DNA from: DASXQK01 sp963724385
GTDB lineage: Bacteria > Pseudomonadota > Alphaproteobacteria > Dongiales > Dongiaceae
DNA: 64,000 nucleotides
Assembly (NCBI GenBank): GCA_963724385.1
Contig: CAVRUJ010000002.1
Location: 930,001-994,000, forward strand
Direction of reading: 5' to 3'
How positions within the stretch are numbered: position 1 is the stretch's first letter; each line of letters opens with the position of its first letter. The position numbers and the translations under genes are program-made. Under the pieces are notes generated by a model. It searched no databases. It saw nothing but the letters and a program-made list of their open reading frames with translations, and was not told the DNA's origin. This document shows, piece by piece, positions 10,312 through 19,091 of the stretch.

Positions 10312-11358
10312 ATGAGCCAAATCTCGACCATTCCGGCGTGTGCACCGGGTCTGCGCGACATTCAGCGATTCCTTTCCGATCTTCCCCAGCCCGACGGCGG
10401 CGCGGCAGCCGCGGCGCGACGCCGCCAGGAGACTCTGACAAAGCCGCTCGGATCCCTGGGCAGGCTCGAGGAGCTCGCGATCTGGCTTGCTGGCTGGCAG
10501 GGACGGGTGAAGCCGGCACTCGACAAGCCGCGTTGCCTGATTTTCGCGGGCAACCACGGCGTGGCTCAGCGAGGCGTGTCGGCCTATCCGGCGGAGGTCA
10601 CCGCTCAGATGGTCGCCAATTTCGAGGTTGGCGGCGCAGCCATAAACCAGATCTGCAAATTGAATGGGATCGCCCTTCGCGTCCTGCCGATCGACCTGGA
10701 CCGCCCCACGGCAGACTTCACCGAAGGTCCCGCCATGTCGGCGACGGAGTTCGACCAGGCATTCCGGATCGGCTTCGACAGCGTCGTGGCGGATACCAGT
10801 GTCCTGTTGCTAGGCGAAATGGGCATCGCGAATACGACCGCTGCATCCGCTATCTGCACAGCCTTGTTCGGTGGCCCCGCCGCTCAATGGACCGGGGCCG
10901 GCACTGGCCTTGCCGGCGAAGCGCTGGTCCAGAAGGCCATGGTGGTCGAGGCCGCAGTCGCGCGACATGGGAAAGCTGCTGCCGATCCGATCGCAACCCT
11001 TGCCGCGCTCGGTGGGCGCGAGCTCGCCGCCATTGCCGGCGCTACTCTCGCCGCGCGGGCCAAGCGCATCCCAGTTCTGCTCGATGGGTTCATTACCACT
11101 GCCGCGGTGGCTCCTCTCTATGCCGCCCACCCGGGTTCCTTGGCTCACTGCGTGGCGAGCCATGTTTCGGCTGAGCTGGGCCATCGCAAGTTGCTCGACA
11201 AGCTCGCGATGGAGCCCATCCTAGGGTTGCGGATGCGCTTGGGGGAGGGCTCCGGCGCGGCCGTCGCCTTCGGCGTGCTCGCGGCTGCGGTCGCCTGCCA
11301 CAACCACATGGCAACCTTCGACGAAGCGGGTGTCAGTACGGCCGAGCCGAGGGAATAG
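10312..11358 (+). CDS. cobT: Nicotinate-nucleotide:dimethylbenzimidazole phosphoribosyltransferase CobT
   Basis: 348-residue enzyme that makes alpha-ribazole phosphate, the lower-ligand precursor of cobalamin. Motifs include AGNHGVAQRGVSAYP, the glycine-rich GEMGIANTTAA, and the C-terminal catalytic-Glu segment MRLGEGSGAA. The ATG at 10312 is chosen because GGAGGTG lies 9-10 nt upstream; the ORF extends far upstream only as an artefact overlapping the MFS gene. A lone cobT next to a large corrinoid-methyltransferase locus fits a local demand for complete cobalamin, for example lower-ligand remodelling. Confidence 0.93.
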   Translation: MSQISTIPACAPGLRDIQRFLSDLPQPDGGAAAAARRRQETLTKPLGSLGRLEELAIWLAGWQGRVKPALDKPRCLIFAGNHGVAQRGVSAYPAEVTAQMVANFEVGGAAINQICKLNGIALRVLPIDLDRPTADFTEGPAMSATEFDQAFRIGFDSVVADTSVLLLGEMGIANTTAASAICTALFGGPAAQWTGAGTGLAGEALVQKAMVVEAAVARHGKAAADPIATLAALGGRELAAIAGATLAARAKRIPVLLDGFITTAAVAPLYAAHPGSLAHCVASHVSAELGHRKLLDKLAMEPILGLRMRLGEGSGAAVAFGVLAAAVACHNHMATFDEAGVSTAEPRE

Positions 11359-12078
11359 TCATTCGGCGACGCCAGGAACGGGTTCGGCCGCAAGAGTCTG
11401 ATCGCCGGCAGGGGCGCTGCGCCAGCCGAGGCCATGGGCGATCGCCAGCGCGAGCAGTGCCCCTATGATTTGTGCGAGGACGAAGCCTGGCGCGTCGATC
11501 AGGCGAATGCCGGCGAACGTGGCCGTGAAGGAACGCGCCAACGTGACGGCGGGGTTCGCGAAGGACGTCGAGGCCGTGAACCAATAGGCCGCCGTGATGT
11601 ACAGACCCACGGCAAAGGGTATCGCACTGTCGCGCGCTTTAAGGCAGCCGAGGATGGTCAGAATGAGCCCGAAGGTCGCCACTCCCTCGGCGAACCATTG
11701 CGACGGGCCGGTCCTGATCTTGATACCGGCCTGGTAGAGCGGCAGGTCGAACATCCCATGCGCGGCCAGCACGCCGGCAAGGCCGCCCAGAATCTGCGCG
11801 ACAAGATAGCCGGTCGCGAGGCCCACGCCCATCTCGCGTCGCAAAAGAAAGACCAAAGTGACTGCCGGATTGAAATGCGCTCCCGATATCGGACCAAAGA
11901 TTAGGATGAGAACCGTGAGGAGGGCGCCCGTGGCCAAAGTATTGCCGAGGAGCGCTATCGCATTGTTGCCACCGGCAAGCGCGGCCCCCATGATCCCGGA
12001 CCCGACAACGCCCGCCAGCAGCAGCGCAGTGCCCAGCGCTTCTGCCAGGATCTTGCGGCGAACTTCCGATTTCGTCAT
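11359..12078 (-). CDS. Aquaporin / aquaglyceroporin family channel
   Basis: 239-residue MIP-family channel with six membrane helices and both NPA boxes (HFNPAVT with NPA at 70-72; FANPAVT with NPA at 175-177), followed by the selectivity-filter Arg182. The start is the ATG at 12078 (MTKSEVRRK); the longer frame adds a non-membrane extension. Members in arsenic clusters (AqpS) conduct trihydroxy-arsenite or methylarsenite. A similar function is plausible here because it sits between the aio island and the corrinoid locus, but the sequence alone does not prove arsenic transport. It is convergent with cobT, with the two stop codons adjacent. Confidence 0.85.
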   Translation of the reverse strand: MTKSEVRRKILAEALGTALLLAGVVGSGIMGAALAGGNNAIALLGNTLATGALLTVLILIFGPISGAHFNPAVTLVFLLRREMGVGLATGYLVAQILGGLAGVLAAHGMFDLPLYQAGIKIRTGPSQWFAEGVATFGLILTILGCLKARDSAIPFAVGLYITAAYWFTASTSFANPAVTLARSFTATFAGIRLIDAPGFVLAQIIGALLALAIAHGLGWRSAPAGDQTLAAEPVPGVAE

Positions 12079-12605
12079 TCGATTTATCCTCAACTGCCAA
12101 CTCCGGCGGCTGGCACGTCCTCTCCGCACAGCTGTGCAAGAGGCTTCTCCACCTCAGCCGAAGTCTGCTGAAACTATCCCAGTCCTGCCATGCCTATCAA
12201 ATGTGCTCGACGACATTCGGCCTCGTGACCTAAGTCTTCGTTCGCCATGAGCTTCCACCGCACCCCGGGCTTGTAGAGGCCGGGGCCAATCAGGCGCCTA
12301 CCCACTTCCCGTATCCGTTTTCGCCGGACCCCCGCCGTGGCGGCAACATCCGATATCCGAATATCCCCATGCGCGGATGGCGATAGCAAATGCCTCCCCA
12401 GAAAGGGATAGTGCGCCAAGCATCGCGAGACTGCCGGCGGCCGAATGAGGCTCGTGCTTGCTCGGACGCAGGATCTTTACGCTCAGCTAAAGTGCCCTCC
12501 GCACCCTTCCTCACCATGGACATTCATCAAGGCTCACCAGTGGCATCCCGGAGCGAATGCGCCGCGGAAGATCCACCCCGGACCGAATCAGGATCTCGAC
12601 GAAAC
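12079..12605. other. Intergenic region, no gene recognised
   Basis: About 530 bp between the divergent aquaporin and ferredoxin genes. Both strands have short open frames with no recognisable motif or convincing ribosome-binding site. It should carry the two divergent promoters. A CAGTGGC string near 12539 was checked as a possible B12 box and rejected. Confidence 0.5.
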
Positions 12606-12920
12606 ATGGACACGATCACCGTTACCGACCTGGAGGGCCGAGAACATGAATTGTCAGCCAGCGAAGGTTTACGCGTGATGGAGATCATCGCGGGCAACGG
12701 CCTGCCGATGAAGGCCGTATGCGGAGGTTCCTGCGCTTGCGGAACCTGCCATGTCTACGTTCTCGACGAATGGGCTTGCCGCTTGGCCCCTGCCGCTCGC
12801 GAAGAGTTGGATATGCTCGATTTCCTTCCCATGACACAGCCCAACTCCCGCTTGGCCTGCCAACTCCGATTTGCTTCGCCGCTTGCCGGACTGCGCTTGC
12901 AGATTGCCCCCGAGCAATAG
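12606..12920 (+). CDS. Adrenodoxin-type [2Fe-2S] ferredoxin
   Basis: 104-residue plant/adrenodoxin-type ferredoxin. The ligands C39-x5-C45-x2-C48 and C86 (LACQLRF) are all present; Cys43 is an extra residue inside the loop. The hydrophobic C-terminus with LPMTQPNSRLACQL is typical of bacterial adrenodoxin-like ferredoxins. It probably donates electrons to an oxygenase or to the corrinoid activation system nearby, but no partner reductase or P450 lies in the window. It stands alone on the plus strand. Confidence 0.88.
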   Translation: MDTITVTDLEGREHELSASEGLRVMEIIAGNGLPMKAVCGGSCACGTCHVYVLDEWACRLAPAAREELDMLDFLPMTQPNSRLACQLRFASPLAGLRLQIAPEQ

Positions 12921-12972
12921 ACTTCACCTGACCCGCCCCGTAATTATGCGGCGTCGACGCCTGCGCTGTGTT

Positions 12973-13308
12973 TTAGGTCCCGGAAGCGGCTTCCGGGCCC
13001 CTGTAAACGTGTGGGTTTACCCATGCAGGGGTGGCATAGAAGTTGTGTGCCTTCACCCCCTCGATAGATTTTTCCATGAGCAACCGCGTGAACTCTAGGC
13101 TTAGCAGAGCGAAGTCCTTCGCGTCATGCAGGCTCGCGAACAGGTATTCGCCATCGAGGCACCCAAATTGCTGATTTCTCTGTGCCAACTGAGTGCCCGC
13201 CTCGAGATTGGTCTCCGCAACCTTCGTATCGGAGGCAAGTCTCACCGGCTCGACACGGACAACCGTGTTACTCGCTATGACTACGCGATAGACGTCCCGC
13301 CAAGTCAT
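12973..13308 (-). CDS. Hypothetical protein
   Basis: 111-residue protein of no recognised family. The ATG at 13308 overlaps the stop of the upstream CDGSH gene by 4 nt (ATGA), which strongly supports it as a real, coupled gene. It looks soluble, with an N-terminal alpha/beta-like stretch (WRDVYRVVIASNTVVRV) and one Cys (QQFGCLDGEYLF). Its last codons overlap a small perfect palindrome near 12979-12997. It is the last gene of the minus-strand cluster headed by the cold-shock protein. Confidence 0.6.
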   Translation of the reverse strand: MTWRDVYRVVIASNTVVRVEPVRLASDTKVAETNLEAGTQLAQRNQQFGCLDGEYLFASLHDAKDFALLSLEFTRLLMEKSIEGVKAHNFYATPAWVNPHVYRGPEAASGT

Positions 13309-13640
13309 CGAGTTCCGCCACCCAAGCTTCCGTCTTTCCGGCCGAGACCGCGGCAATTACCGAAGCAGTAAGGCTTGTTCTGCGATTGCCTGCAGCCACA
13401 CATGTAGAAAATCCCGCTGACAGGAGCGACAAAGGAAATCGGAGCCGGCGAGCTGGCACTGTGCGAATCGTCGCACCACGGCTGGTTGGCGCTGAGACCA
13501 CAGGCACACCACCGATACTCTCTTCCCTCTAGCACCTGAACGGCATAGGGACCACCATGCGCGGTTCCGGGGAACACGTCATCCCGGCCGCCTGTTCCAA
13601 CGCTCTTGTGCCCGCTCGCCAGAGCCGTCTCATCGCTCAT
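13305..13640 (-). CDS. CDGSH-type iron-sulphur protein
   Basis: 111-residue protein with two CDGSH-like modules. The first (CACGLSANQPWCDDSH) keeps the C-x-C-x-C-x-H pattern that binds a [2Fe-2S] cluster with three Cys and one His. The second (CGCRQSQNKPYCFGNC) has Cys where His is expected and Phe-Gly in place of Asp-Gly, so its cluster may be altered or absent. The start at 13640 lies inside the LysR 3' end (11-nt overlap), and the 3' end overlaps the next gene by 4 nt. A redox or Fe-S role is likely; the specific partner is unknown. Confidence 0.85.
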   Translation of the reverse strand: MSDETALASGHKSVGTGGRDDVFPGTAHGGPYAVQVLEGREYRWCACGLSANQPWCDDSHSASSPAPISFVAPVSGIFYMCGCRQSQNKPYCFGNCRGLGRKDGSLGGGTR

Positions 13641-14565
13641 CACGGCGCCCCCCGCGGCGGCGATTGATATAGTTCCGTTGATACTCTGCGACCTGCTCGA
13701 GGAGAAAATCGCGCAAGGCCACGATCCGTCGGGAGTGCTTAAGCTCCATGGGATAGACGTAGTACGCCTTGATGGCCGGACCCTCCAATTCCGGGAGAAT
13801 CTCTATCAGATTGGCGTCCTCCTCGCTGAGATAGTAGGGCAACGCGGCAATTCCGAGACCACTCTTCACCGCGCGAAATATTCCATACACGCTGTTGACC
13901 GTGAGAGCCGGATGGCGAGGGTGACTCGGTTTGGTATCGACCTCTAGAAGCCAATTCATGTCCCGCACAGGCGCGGCGACATCCTCGCCATAGACGATGA
14001 TGTCGTGTTGGTCGAGGTCGCGCGCAGTCTTGGGGGTACCACGATTGTTCAGATACTCCTTTGAGGCGAACACATGATAGTTGATCGTCATCAAAGGCAG
14101 CTGCACCAAGTTGGGCTGCGATTGCTGGGCATAGCGAATGGCAACATCCGCTTCGCCTTTGAGGAGATCCAGCTCGGCATTGTCGACCAGCAGCAGGGAA
14201 ACGGCGATCTCGGGGTAGTGCGAGCGGAATAAATTCATCCGCGAGCTGAGCCACGCGGAGCCGAATGTGACAGACGTTGTTATGCGCAGCGGCCCTTCGG
14301 GCCTTTCCTGGATCTCGTTGATGCGAGCCAGCCCAATCGACAGGTTTTGGTTCATCTCCTGAACAGCCCGGTGCAGTTCCTGTCCTGCCTCGGTAAGCAC
14401 GATCCCCGTGGGATGTCGCCGGAACAGCGCCACCTTTAGCTCCCCCTCCAAGGCCCCGATGTGGCGACTAACGGCCGATTGACTGAGGTTCAACGTTCTT
14501 CCCGCTCTCGTGAAGCTACATAATTCCGCAACCATCGTAAAAATGCGCAGCTCATTCCAATCCAT
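13630..14565 (-). CDS. LysR-family transcriptional regulator
   Basis: 311-residue regulator with an N-terminal winged HTH (WNELRIFTMVAELCSFTRAGRTL, then LNLSQSAVSRHIGALE) and a LysR substrate-binding domain from about residue 90. Length and layout are canonical. It is co-oriented and overlapping with the CDGSH gene, so it may control that small cluster. No nearby T-N11-A operator was assigned and no inducer can be inferred. Confidence 0.9.
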   Translation of the reverse strand: MDWNELRIFTMVAELCSFTRAGRTLNLSQSAVSRHIGALEGELKVALFRRHPTGIVLTEAGQELHRAVQEMNQNLSIGLARINEIQERPEGPLRITTSVTFGSAWLSSRMNLFRSHYPEIAVSLLLVDNAELDLLKGEADVAIRYAQQSQPNLVQLPLMTINYHVFASKEYLNNRGTPKTARDLDQHDIIVYGEDVAAPVRDMNWLLEVDTKPSHPRHPALTVNSVYGIFRAVKSGLGIAALPYYLSEEDANLIEILPELEGPAIKAYYVYPMELKHSRRIVALRDFLLEQVAEYQRNYINRRRGGRRDER

Positions 14566-14568
14566 GTC

Positions 14569-14844
14569 TCATGGCCTCCGCGTGGCCGCACGCGGGAGAT
14601 CCATGACCGAACATCTCGGGGCGCGATCGGGCTCTTCGACGATCGCGACGGCCTTTCCGCCCGTAAGTTCGAACCAGCACCGGACATTCACATCGGCACC
14701 GGGCCAGGCTGCGAACAGGTCGCCGTCACGTCCACATGGACTCGCGTCATTGAGCTTGATCGCGATAACCTCGGCATCGAGTAACGGCAAGACTCCATCC
14801 TGCTCCCAGCAGGCCACAGGCAAGCATTGCCTTAGAGTCGGCAT
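14569..14844 (-). CDS. Small hypothetical protein
   Basis: 91-residue open frame ending 3 nt before the LysR start and lying in the same direction as the neighbouring genes. The composition looks protein-like (LLDAEVIAIKLNDA, DVNVRCWFELTGGKAVAIV) with alternating beta-type segments. The ribosome-binding site is weak. No family recognised. Confidence 0.5.
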   Translation of the reverse strand: MPTLRQCLPVACWEQDGVLPLLDAEVIAIKLNDASPCGRDGDLFAAWPGADVNVRCWFELTGGKAVAIVEEPDRAPRCSVMDLPRAATRRP

Positions 14845-14894
14845 TGCAGAGCCCGACGTTCGTTTCTGAATGACATCATCGCCGCCGATTGGAA

Positions 14895-15188
14895 TCAGCT
14901 CTTTGGAATGGAAAGCGTGGCCGCCTTGAAGCCGCCGAAGCCGTCTTCGACGATGACGAACGCAACCCTTTGCCCCACCTGGAGGCCCTGGAGCCCGGAA
15001 CTCTGGACGGCCGACTTGTGGACGAACACATCGATCTGCGTCCGCTCGTCCGTGATGAATCCGCCGAAGGGATTTCGGGCCGGGTTGTAGCTCTTGACCG
15101 TGCCGGTCGCAGGTCCAGGAACTAGGCCCTTCTTGAGCGATTTGTCCATGGCCGGCCGCCCGCCGTCGTTCCCCGACTCCGCGATCAT
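14895..15188 (-). CDS. Cold-shock domain protein (CspA family)
   Basis: 97-residue protein whose C-terminal two thirds is a cold-shock OB fold (TGTVKSYNPARNPFGGFI, then DVFVHKSAVQSSGLQ). The RNA-binding RNP1 motif is degenerate: NPFGGFI replaces the usual KGFGFI. RNP2 (DVFVHKS) is well preserved. The start at 15188 is chosen because GGGAGGTAG sits just upstream. The N-terminal 30 residues are probably disordered. It probably heads the minus-strand cluster down to 12973. Confidence 0.82.
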   Translation of the reverse strand: MIAESGNDGGRPAMDKSLKKGLVPGPATGTVKSYNPARNPFGGFITDERTQIDVFVHKSAVQSSGLQGLQVGQRVAFVIVEDGFGGFKAATLSIPKS

Positions 15189-15376
15189 GCTACTACCTCC
15201 CACAGTCAACTCGGTACTCCGTGGTCCAGTCGAAACCAAACCTGCCTCGACGAGTGTCCGAGCGTAGGACTATCGCACAGCTTCAGCGGCAAGCGCATCC
15301 ACCAAACGTTCTCCCGCCCCAGAGCCAACTGGAGGGCCACATCGGCGACCCGGAGCGAGGGTCAGACCATGCTCCT

Positions 15377-16513
15377 TTATGACCCGCCTGATCGCCCAGA
15401 CCTGGGGATCAGTAGGCCTTTTAGCGAGGACATCTTCTTTATGGAAAGAAGTTCTTTTTGGGAATTCATCAACCGGCCTAGCGGCGTCGCGCAGGAATGA
15501 ATGAGCCGCATGACCGGAACATAGGCAATGAAGAGGCAGGAGCCAAGGACGTGGCAGAGCCAGACCGCGTCATAGATGGCGCTGCCATCGCCGCGGGAAG
15601 GCAGAAGGAAGGAGACGCCGTAGCCCACGAAAGACAGCGCTGAATAGTCCGGGCGGCCTACCGAGGAGATGCGGAAGCCTTCGACGAGGAAGCCGAGAAC
15701 AACGACTACCAGCAAAAACAGGGTCGTGGGCGTATCCGTGTATTTTTGCTCGTCGGTGCCGTTCACCCGGAGACGAAACATGAGCGCCAGCAGGCATCCC
15801 ACCAGCACCATCAGGCCGGCAAAGTCGAAGACGAAATCGAAGGCGAGGCGGACGGGATGCTCGGGCTCGATCCAGATGTTTGGCAGCCCGAACGCAGGCA
15901 TCGCCTCGCGAGGGACTACCGCGAGCACATCCGTCAGGAACAACAGGACAAAGCCCCAAAATATCAGCGTATGCCTAAGCCAGCGGAACCTGGAAACGGA
16001 GAAGAGGGTCCGGTGAAGGACCACTTCGTTCAGCAGCGTGCGCCGCATTGCCTCGGGGTCGCTCTTGTCGCGCGAGATCAGGTGGCCATATCGTTGCCAT
16101 GTCGGCAGGTTCTTGAGCACGAGCATCCGATACAGCCCCCAATCAAGCACGACGAGGGCTACCAGAACCGATGGGCCGAAGAGCATCCACTTGTAACCGA
16201 CACGCCCGGCGAGGGCCTCATTGGTGTAGTAGCCGGCCAAAGCGGCCACGGCGAGCACATAGGTCCAGCCGCCGAGCCGCAGCAGCCAGACCAACGTGCC
16301 GCGTAGCGTCGCGCTGTCGAAGCATCTCGTGAGGAGAAACAGAAACGCGACGAAAGCACCGCTGCCCAGCAGAAGAGCCCCCGCAAGGAACAAACCGTAT
16401 CCCCAGGCTGCCGTGAGATGCCCTGTCAACCCGACGATCAAGAGAAGGCAGGTGCCGGCTACCGGCAGCCCGACCGAGGCTTTGCGCAGATGCCCTACGA
16501 TAGCGCCCCACAC
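15377..16513 (-). CDS. NarI/DsrM-like membrane protein
   Basis: 378-residue polytopic protein with about nine hydrophobic segments. The second half resembles the b-type cytochrome subunits of respiratory nitrate reductase (NarI) and DsrM/HdrE-like proteins: His residues in membrane segments (WLRHTLIFWGFVLLF; WLCHVLGSCLFIAYV) could bind haem b. It starts with GTG directly after the stop of the corrinoid protein, so it is co-translated with it. This is unusual for such an anchor and suggests it feeds quinol or membrane electrons into the corrinoid or Mo/Fe-S system. No dedicated catalytic partner is adjacent. Confidence 0.7.
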   Translation of the reverse strand: MWGAIVGHLRKASVGLPVAGTCLLLIVGLTGHLTAAWGYGLFLAGALLLGSGAFVAFLFLLTRCFDSATLRGTLVWLLRLGGWTYVLAVAALAGYYTNEALAGRVGYKWMLFGPSVLVALVVLDWGLYRMLVLKNLPTWQRYGHLISRDKSDPEAMRRTLLNEVVLHRTLFSVSRFRWLRHTLIFWGFVLLFLTDVLAVVPREAMPAFGLPNIWIEPEHPVRLAFDFVFDFAGLMVLVGCLLALMFRLRVNGTDEQKYTDTPTTLFLLVVVVLGFLVEGFRISSVGRPDYSALSFVGYGVSFLLPSRGDGSAIYDAVWLCHVLGSCLFIAYVPVMRLIHSCATPLGRLMNSQKELLSIKKMSSLKGLLIPRSGRSGGS

Positions 16514-16514
16514 C

Positions 16515-17375
16515 TTAGCCGCTCGCGGCAGCGGCTAGTTCTTGGGCCTGCTTCAGCTTCGCTTCCTCCCGTGCAGTGTCGATCGCCAGCATTGCCGCGT
16601 GCAACTCCGGCGCCCCACCCTTGAGATTGGCCAACCTGGTCACGCAGGCCTTTGCCTTCTCGACGGCGACGAGTGCGTCCATGCCATATGCGTCTGCACC
16701 GATCTTATTGCACCAGGCCTGGCTAATCGGCGCTCCGCCAACAAAGATCTTCACATCTTCCCTCAGCCCCGCGGCGGTGATCTGCTTCAGCGTCTCCCAC
16801 TGCATATTCATCGTCGTGGTGAGGAGCGCCGAAAACCCGACGATCTTGGGTTTGTGCTCGCGGATCGCCGCAATAAAGTCTTCCGGCGGAACCGTTACCC
16901 CCAGGTCGATCACGGTAAAGCCTGCGGCCTCCATCATCATGGCCACGATCTTCTTGCCGATGTCGTGAAGGTCCCCCTGGACGGTGCCCACAACCACAGT
17001 TCCTACATCATCCGTCTTTTCGGCAATGATCAGCGGCTTCAGGCGACCAAGCGCCTGATGCATGCATTTGGCGCTCATCATCACTTCTGGCAGAAAATAT
17101 TCGTCCATCTTGAAGCGGCGTCCAACCTCCGCAATGCCGGTGGCCATGGGACCCGCGATAAGCGTCCGCGCGGAAACCTGATTCTCGAGACAGGGATTGA
17201 TCAAATCGACCGTTTCGGCGTGTTCGCCGTTTATGATGTTCCACTCGAGTAAATGGAAAAGTTCCTTTACTTCCGAAGGTGCGTCATTCCATCGGTCGGT
17301 TTTTCGCGAGTTGTCGATATCCTGCTTGAGGTCGTCAATCTTGAATTCCTTCTCGGTCTCGATGTTCAACGCCAT
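16515..17375 (-). CDS. Methyltransferase cognate corrinoid protein (module A)
   Basis: 286-residue B12-binding protein of the MtaC/MtbC/MetH class. A helical cap (about residues 35-120) precedes a Rossmann cobalamin domain with the signature D135-L-H137-D-I-G140; His137 would be the lower axial ligand (base-off, His-on). The downstream glycine-rich loop VGGAPIS is present. It accepts a methyl group from a substrate methyltransferase and donates it to H4F or another acceptor. The UroD-family gene 55 nt upstream is its obvious partner. An extra, mostly helical N-terminus of about 30 residues is present. Confidence 0.92.
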   Translation of the reverse strand: MALNIETEKEFKIDDLKQDIDNSRKTDRWNDAPSEVKELFHLLEWNIINGEHAETVDLINPCLENQVSARTLIAGPMATGIAEVGRRFKMDEYFLPEVMMSAKCMHQALGRLKPLIIAEKTDDVGTVVVGTVQGDLHDIGKKIVAMMMEAAGFTVIDLGVTVPPEDFIAAIREHKPKIVGFSALLTTTMNMQWETLKQITAAGLREDVKIFVGGAPISQAWCNKIGADAYGMDALVAVEKAKACVTRLANLKGGAPELHAAMLAIDTAREEAKLKQAQELAAAASG

Positions 17376-17430
17376 TTTCGCGTTTCCTTGTCAATCGCTT
17401 TCGCTTGCCAGCGCCGCCATCTATTCCGCG

Positions 17431-18786
17431 TCAGCGTTGCAACCCAGGAAGGTCGTCTCCTTTGTCGGCCCCTACCGGTGGCTGCTCCGGCAAGGGATAG
17501 ACGCCGTACGAGCGGGCCTCGTCGATCATGGCCAGAGTGTTCTCGACCGGGACGTCGTGCTCCAGGCGGTGGGAAGAACTCAGCAAGTATCCTCCGCCCT
17601 TGCCCATTTCCCAGATCCTTTGACGGACTTCCTTCCTAACATCCTCGGGTTTCCCCCAGGGCAGAGTTTCCTGAACGTCGATGCCGCCATAGAAGAACAT
17701 TTCATCTCCAAGCATGAGCTTCTTTGACCTGGGGCCCGAATGCCTGGCGACTTTCGGTGGCAGGCTGTCATAGCCGTCGATGCATTGCTGTCCGTCGCTC
17801 GTCTTCCCACCTATGAGCCCGCGCATGAACGTCAGTGGTACCGCACCGCAGCTGTGGAACTGGATCTTTCCCAGTGGATTCTTCTTGAGGTAGTAGTCTT
17901 TCGTCGCGATGCAGGCGCGATGGTAGTGCGGGACGAGCTGCTTCTGGAACATCTTCAAGGATAGGAACGAGGTCTTCTCGCTGGCCAGATCCTCGGGGCT
18001 CACGCGAATCCAATCAAGATACTCGCCGCAGACATCGATCAGGCTCTTATTGAACTCGATCTCCAGATCCACGAGCTTGATCAGCAGGGCATTCAGAAAC
18101 TCCGCGGACTCGATGAAATCCGAGAATATCTTCGCGTAGCCAACCATATACTTCGCCTGCTCGAACAGGCCGCCGCGGCCCGCCTGCCCCATGAGGGCGA
18201 ATGGCGTCTCTTCGTGGACGTAGCGGCAGTACTCCCGCAGATCCATCCCCGGAATTGGCGAATCGGCCCACATAGCTTCGTCCTTGGGGTCCGGCCAAGG
18301 AAATGCCTCCAGCTCCTTCAGACCTTCCTCCAAGGGCGCGCTGGTCGCGTGAAACAAGGGATAGCCGATCATCTCGTAATAGCCGCCGTGTTCGTGCGGC
18401 GTCCACTTGCGGACAACGCCCCATTCATCGACGTTGATGTCGACTGCTGGCGGAGGAATTCCCATGTCGAAGGGCACTTCCTCGAACTTTATCTGCCGAA
18501 AGCCGGGTGATCCACCAGGAGGCCCGAGAGAAATCCGGACAAAATCGAGATCCAGTTTCTCCGCCAGGTCCAACTCGAAGGCCACGTCCGTGGTCCAAGT
18601 GGTGGACCCAGTCCGATAGTTGAATGGGTTCTCGTTGTATTCCATGCCGAGACCACGCCGCAGGTTCATGTAACCTTCGACCGTGCCCCACAGCCCAACC
18701 GGCACCTTATCCGGCTCTCGCAGGTGGATGGCGTCGATGACTCGCTTGCGCTGCGGGGGGATTGCCTTACCCACGATATTGGCCAT
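17431..18786 (-). CDS. UroD-family corrinoid methyltransferase (module A)
   Basis: 451-residue member of the uroporphyrinogen-decarboxylase/MtaA-CmuA superfamily. Members with a corrinoid protein beside them move methyl groups between a substrate or thiol and cobalamin using a zinc site. Family features include the start region RVIDAIHLREPDKVPVGLWG, the HSCG segment (FHSCGAVPLTFM) and a C-terminal region SSSHRLEHDVPVENTLAMI. It is longer than haem-pathway HemE, and the HemE N-terminal active-site signature is absent, so it is not a HemE. The ribosome-binding site AAGGGAGGAAG precedes the ATG. Substrate unknown. Confidence 0.88.
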   Translation of the reverse strand: MANIVGKAIPPQRKRVIDAIHLREPDKVPVGLWGTVEGYMNLRRGLGMEYNENPFNYRTGSTTWTTDVAFELDLAEKLDLDFVRISLGPPGGSPGFRQIKFEEVPFDMGIPPPAVDINVDEWGVVRKWTPHEHGGYYEMIGYPLFHATSAPLEEGLKELEAFPWPDPKDEAMWADSPIPGMDLREYCRYVHEETPFALMGQAGRGGLFEQAKYMVGYAKIFSDFIESAEFLNALLIKLVDLEIEFNKSLIDVCGEYLDWIRVSPEDLASEKTSFLSLKMFQKQLVPHYHRACIATKDYYLKKNPLGKIQFHSCGAVPLTFMRGLIGGKTSDGQQCIDGYDSLPPKVARHSGPRSKKLMLGDEMFFYGGIDVQETLPWGKPEDVRKEVRQRIWEMGKGGGYLLSSSHRLEHDVPVENTLAMIDEARSYGVYPLPEQPPVGADKGDDLPGLQR

Positions 18787-19040
18787 AGCTTCCTCCCTTC
18801 TCTACTCCGGCGGTTTTCCGCCTCGCCCGGCATGTGCACATTATTTGCTTCCGGATTCTGTCTCAATTAACTGCGCTGTTGAAAGAATCAACCAGTCGGC
18901 TCACGGCAGCTGGTCCCATCCGTGCCCACCGGCGACCTTATTGCCCGCCACGAGGCGGCGCGACCGGCATTCTCAATGCCACCCCATGCATGACAGTCAT
19001 GATCTTCCGTATTCGTTCCTTGCCAGGTTCGCGCTGACAC
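18787..19040. other. Intergenic region before module A
   Basis: No gene seen. As a terminator lies just upstream on the minus strand, this stretch probably contains the promoter for the UroD-corrinoid-NarI-like unit. No clear promoter hexamers were assigned. Confidence 0.5.
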
Positions 19041-19080
19041 GAAAAAAGATGGCCGGACGGCGCAAGGCCGCCCGGCCATA
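19041..19080 (-). terminator. Rho-independent terminator after Liv cassette
   Basis: On the minus strand a GC-rich stem (TGGCCGGGCGGC paired with GCCGTCCGGCCA, one mismatch, short loop) is followed by TCTTTTTT. It begins 12 nt after the stop codon of the substrate-binding protein gene and separates the ABC transporter unit from module A. Confidence 0.85.
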
Positions 19081-19091
19081 TTGAATTTTCC

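Noticed and set aside
12530..12560. Cobalamin riboswitch (B12-box-like GCCACTG on the minus strand)
   Set aside because: Only the short string matches; the flanking conserved elements and fold are not present and the next minus-strand gene is about 460 bp away.
12979..12997. Perfect palindrome as a terminator
   Set aside because: It lies within the last codons of a minus-strand gene, has almost no loop and no T tract on either strand.
17431..18786. Housekeeping HemE (uroporphyrinogen decarboxylase)
   Set aside because: The protein is too long, lacks the HemE N-terminal active-site signature and is paired with a corrinoid protein.
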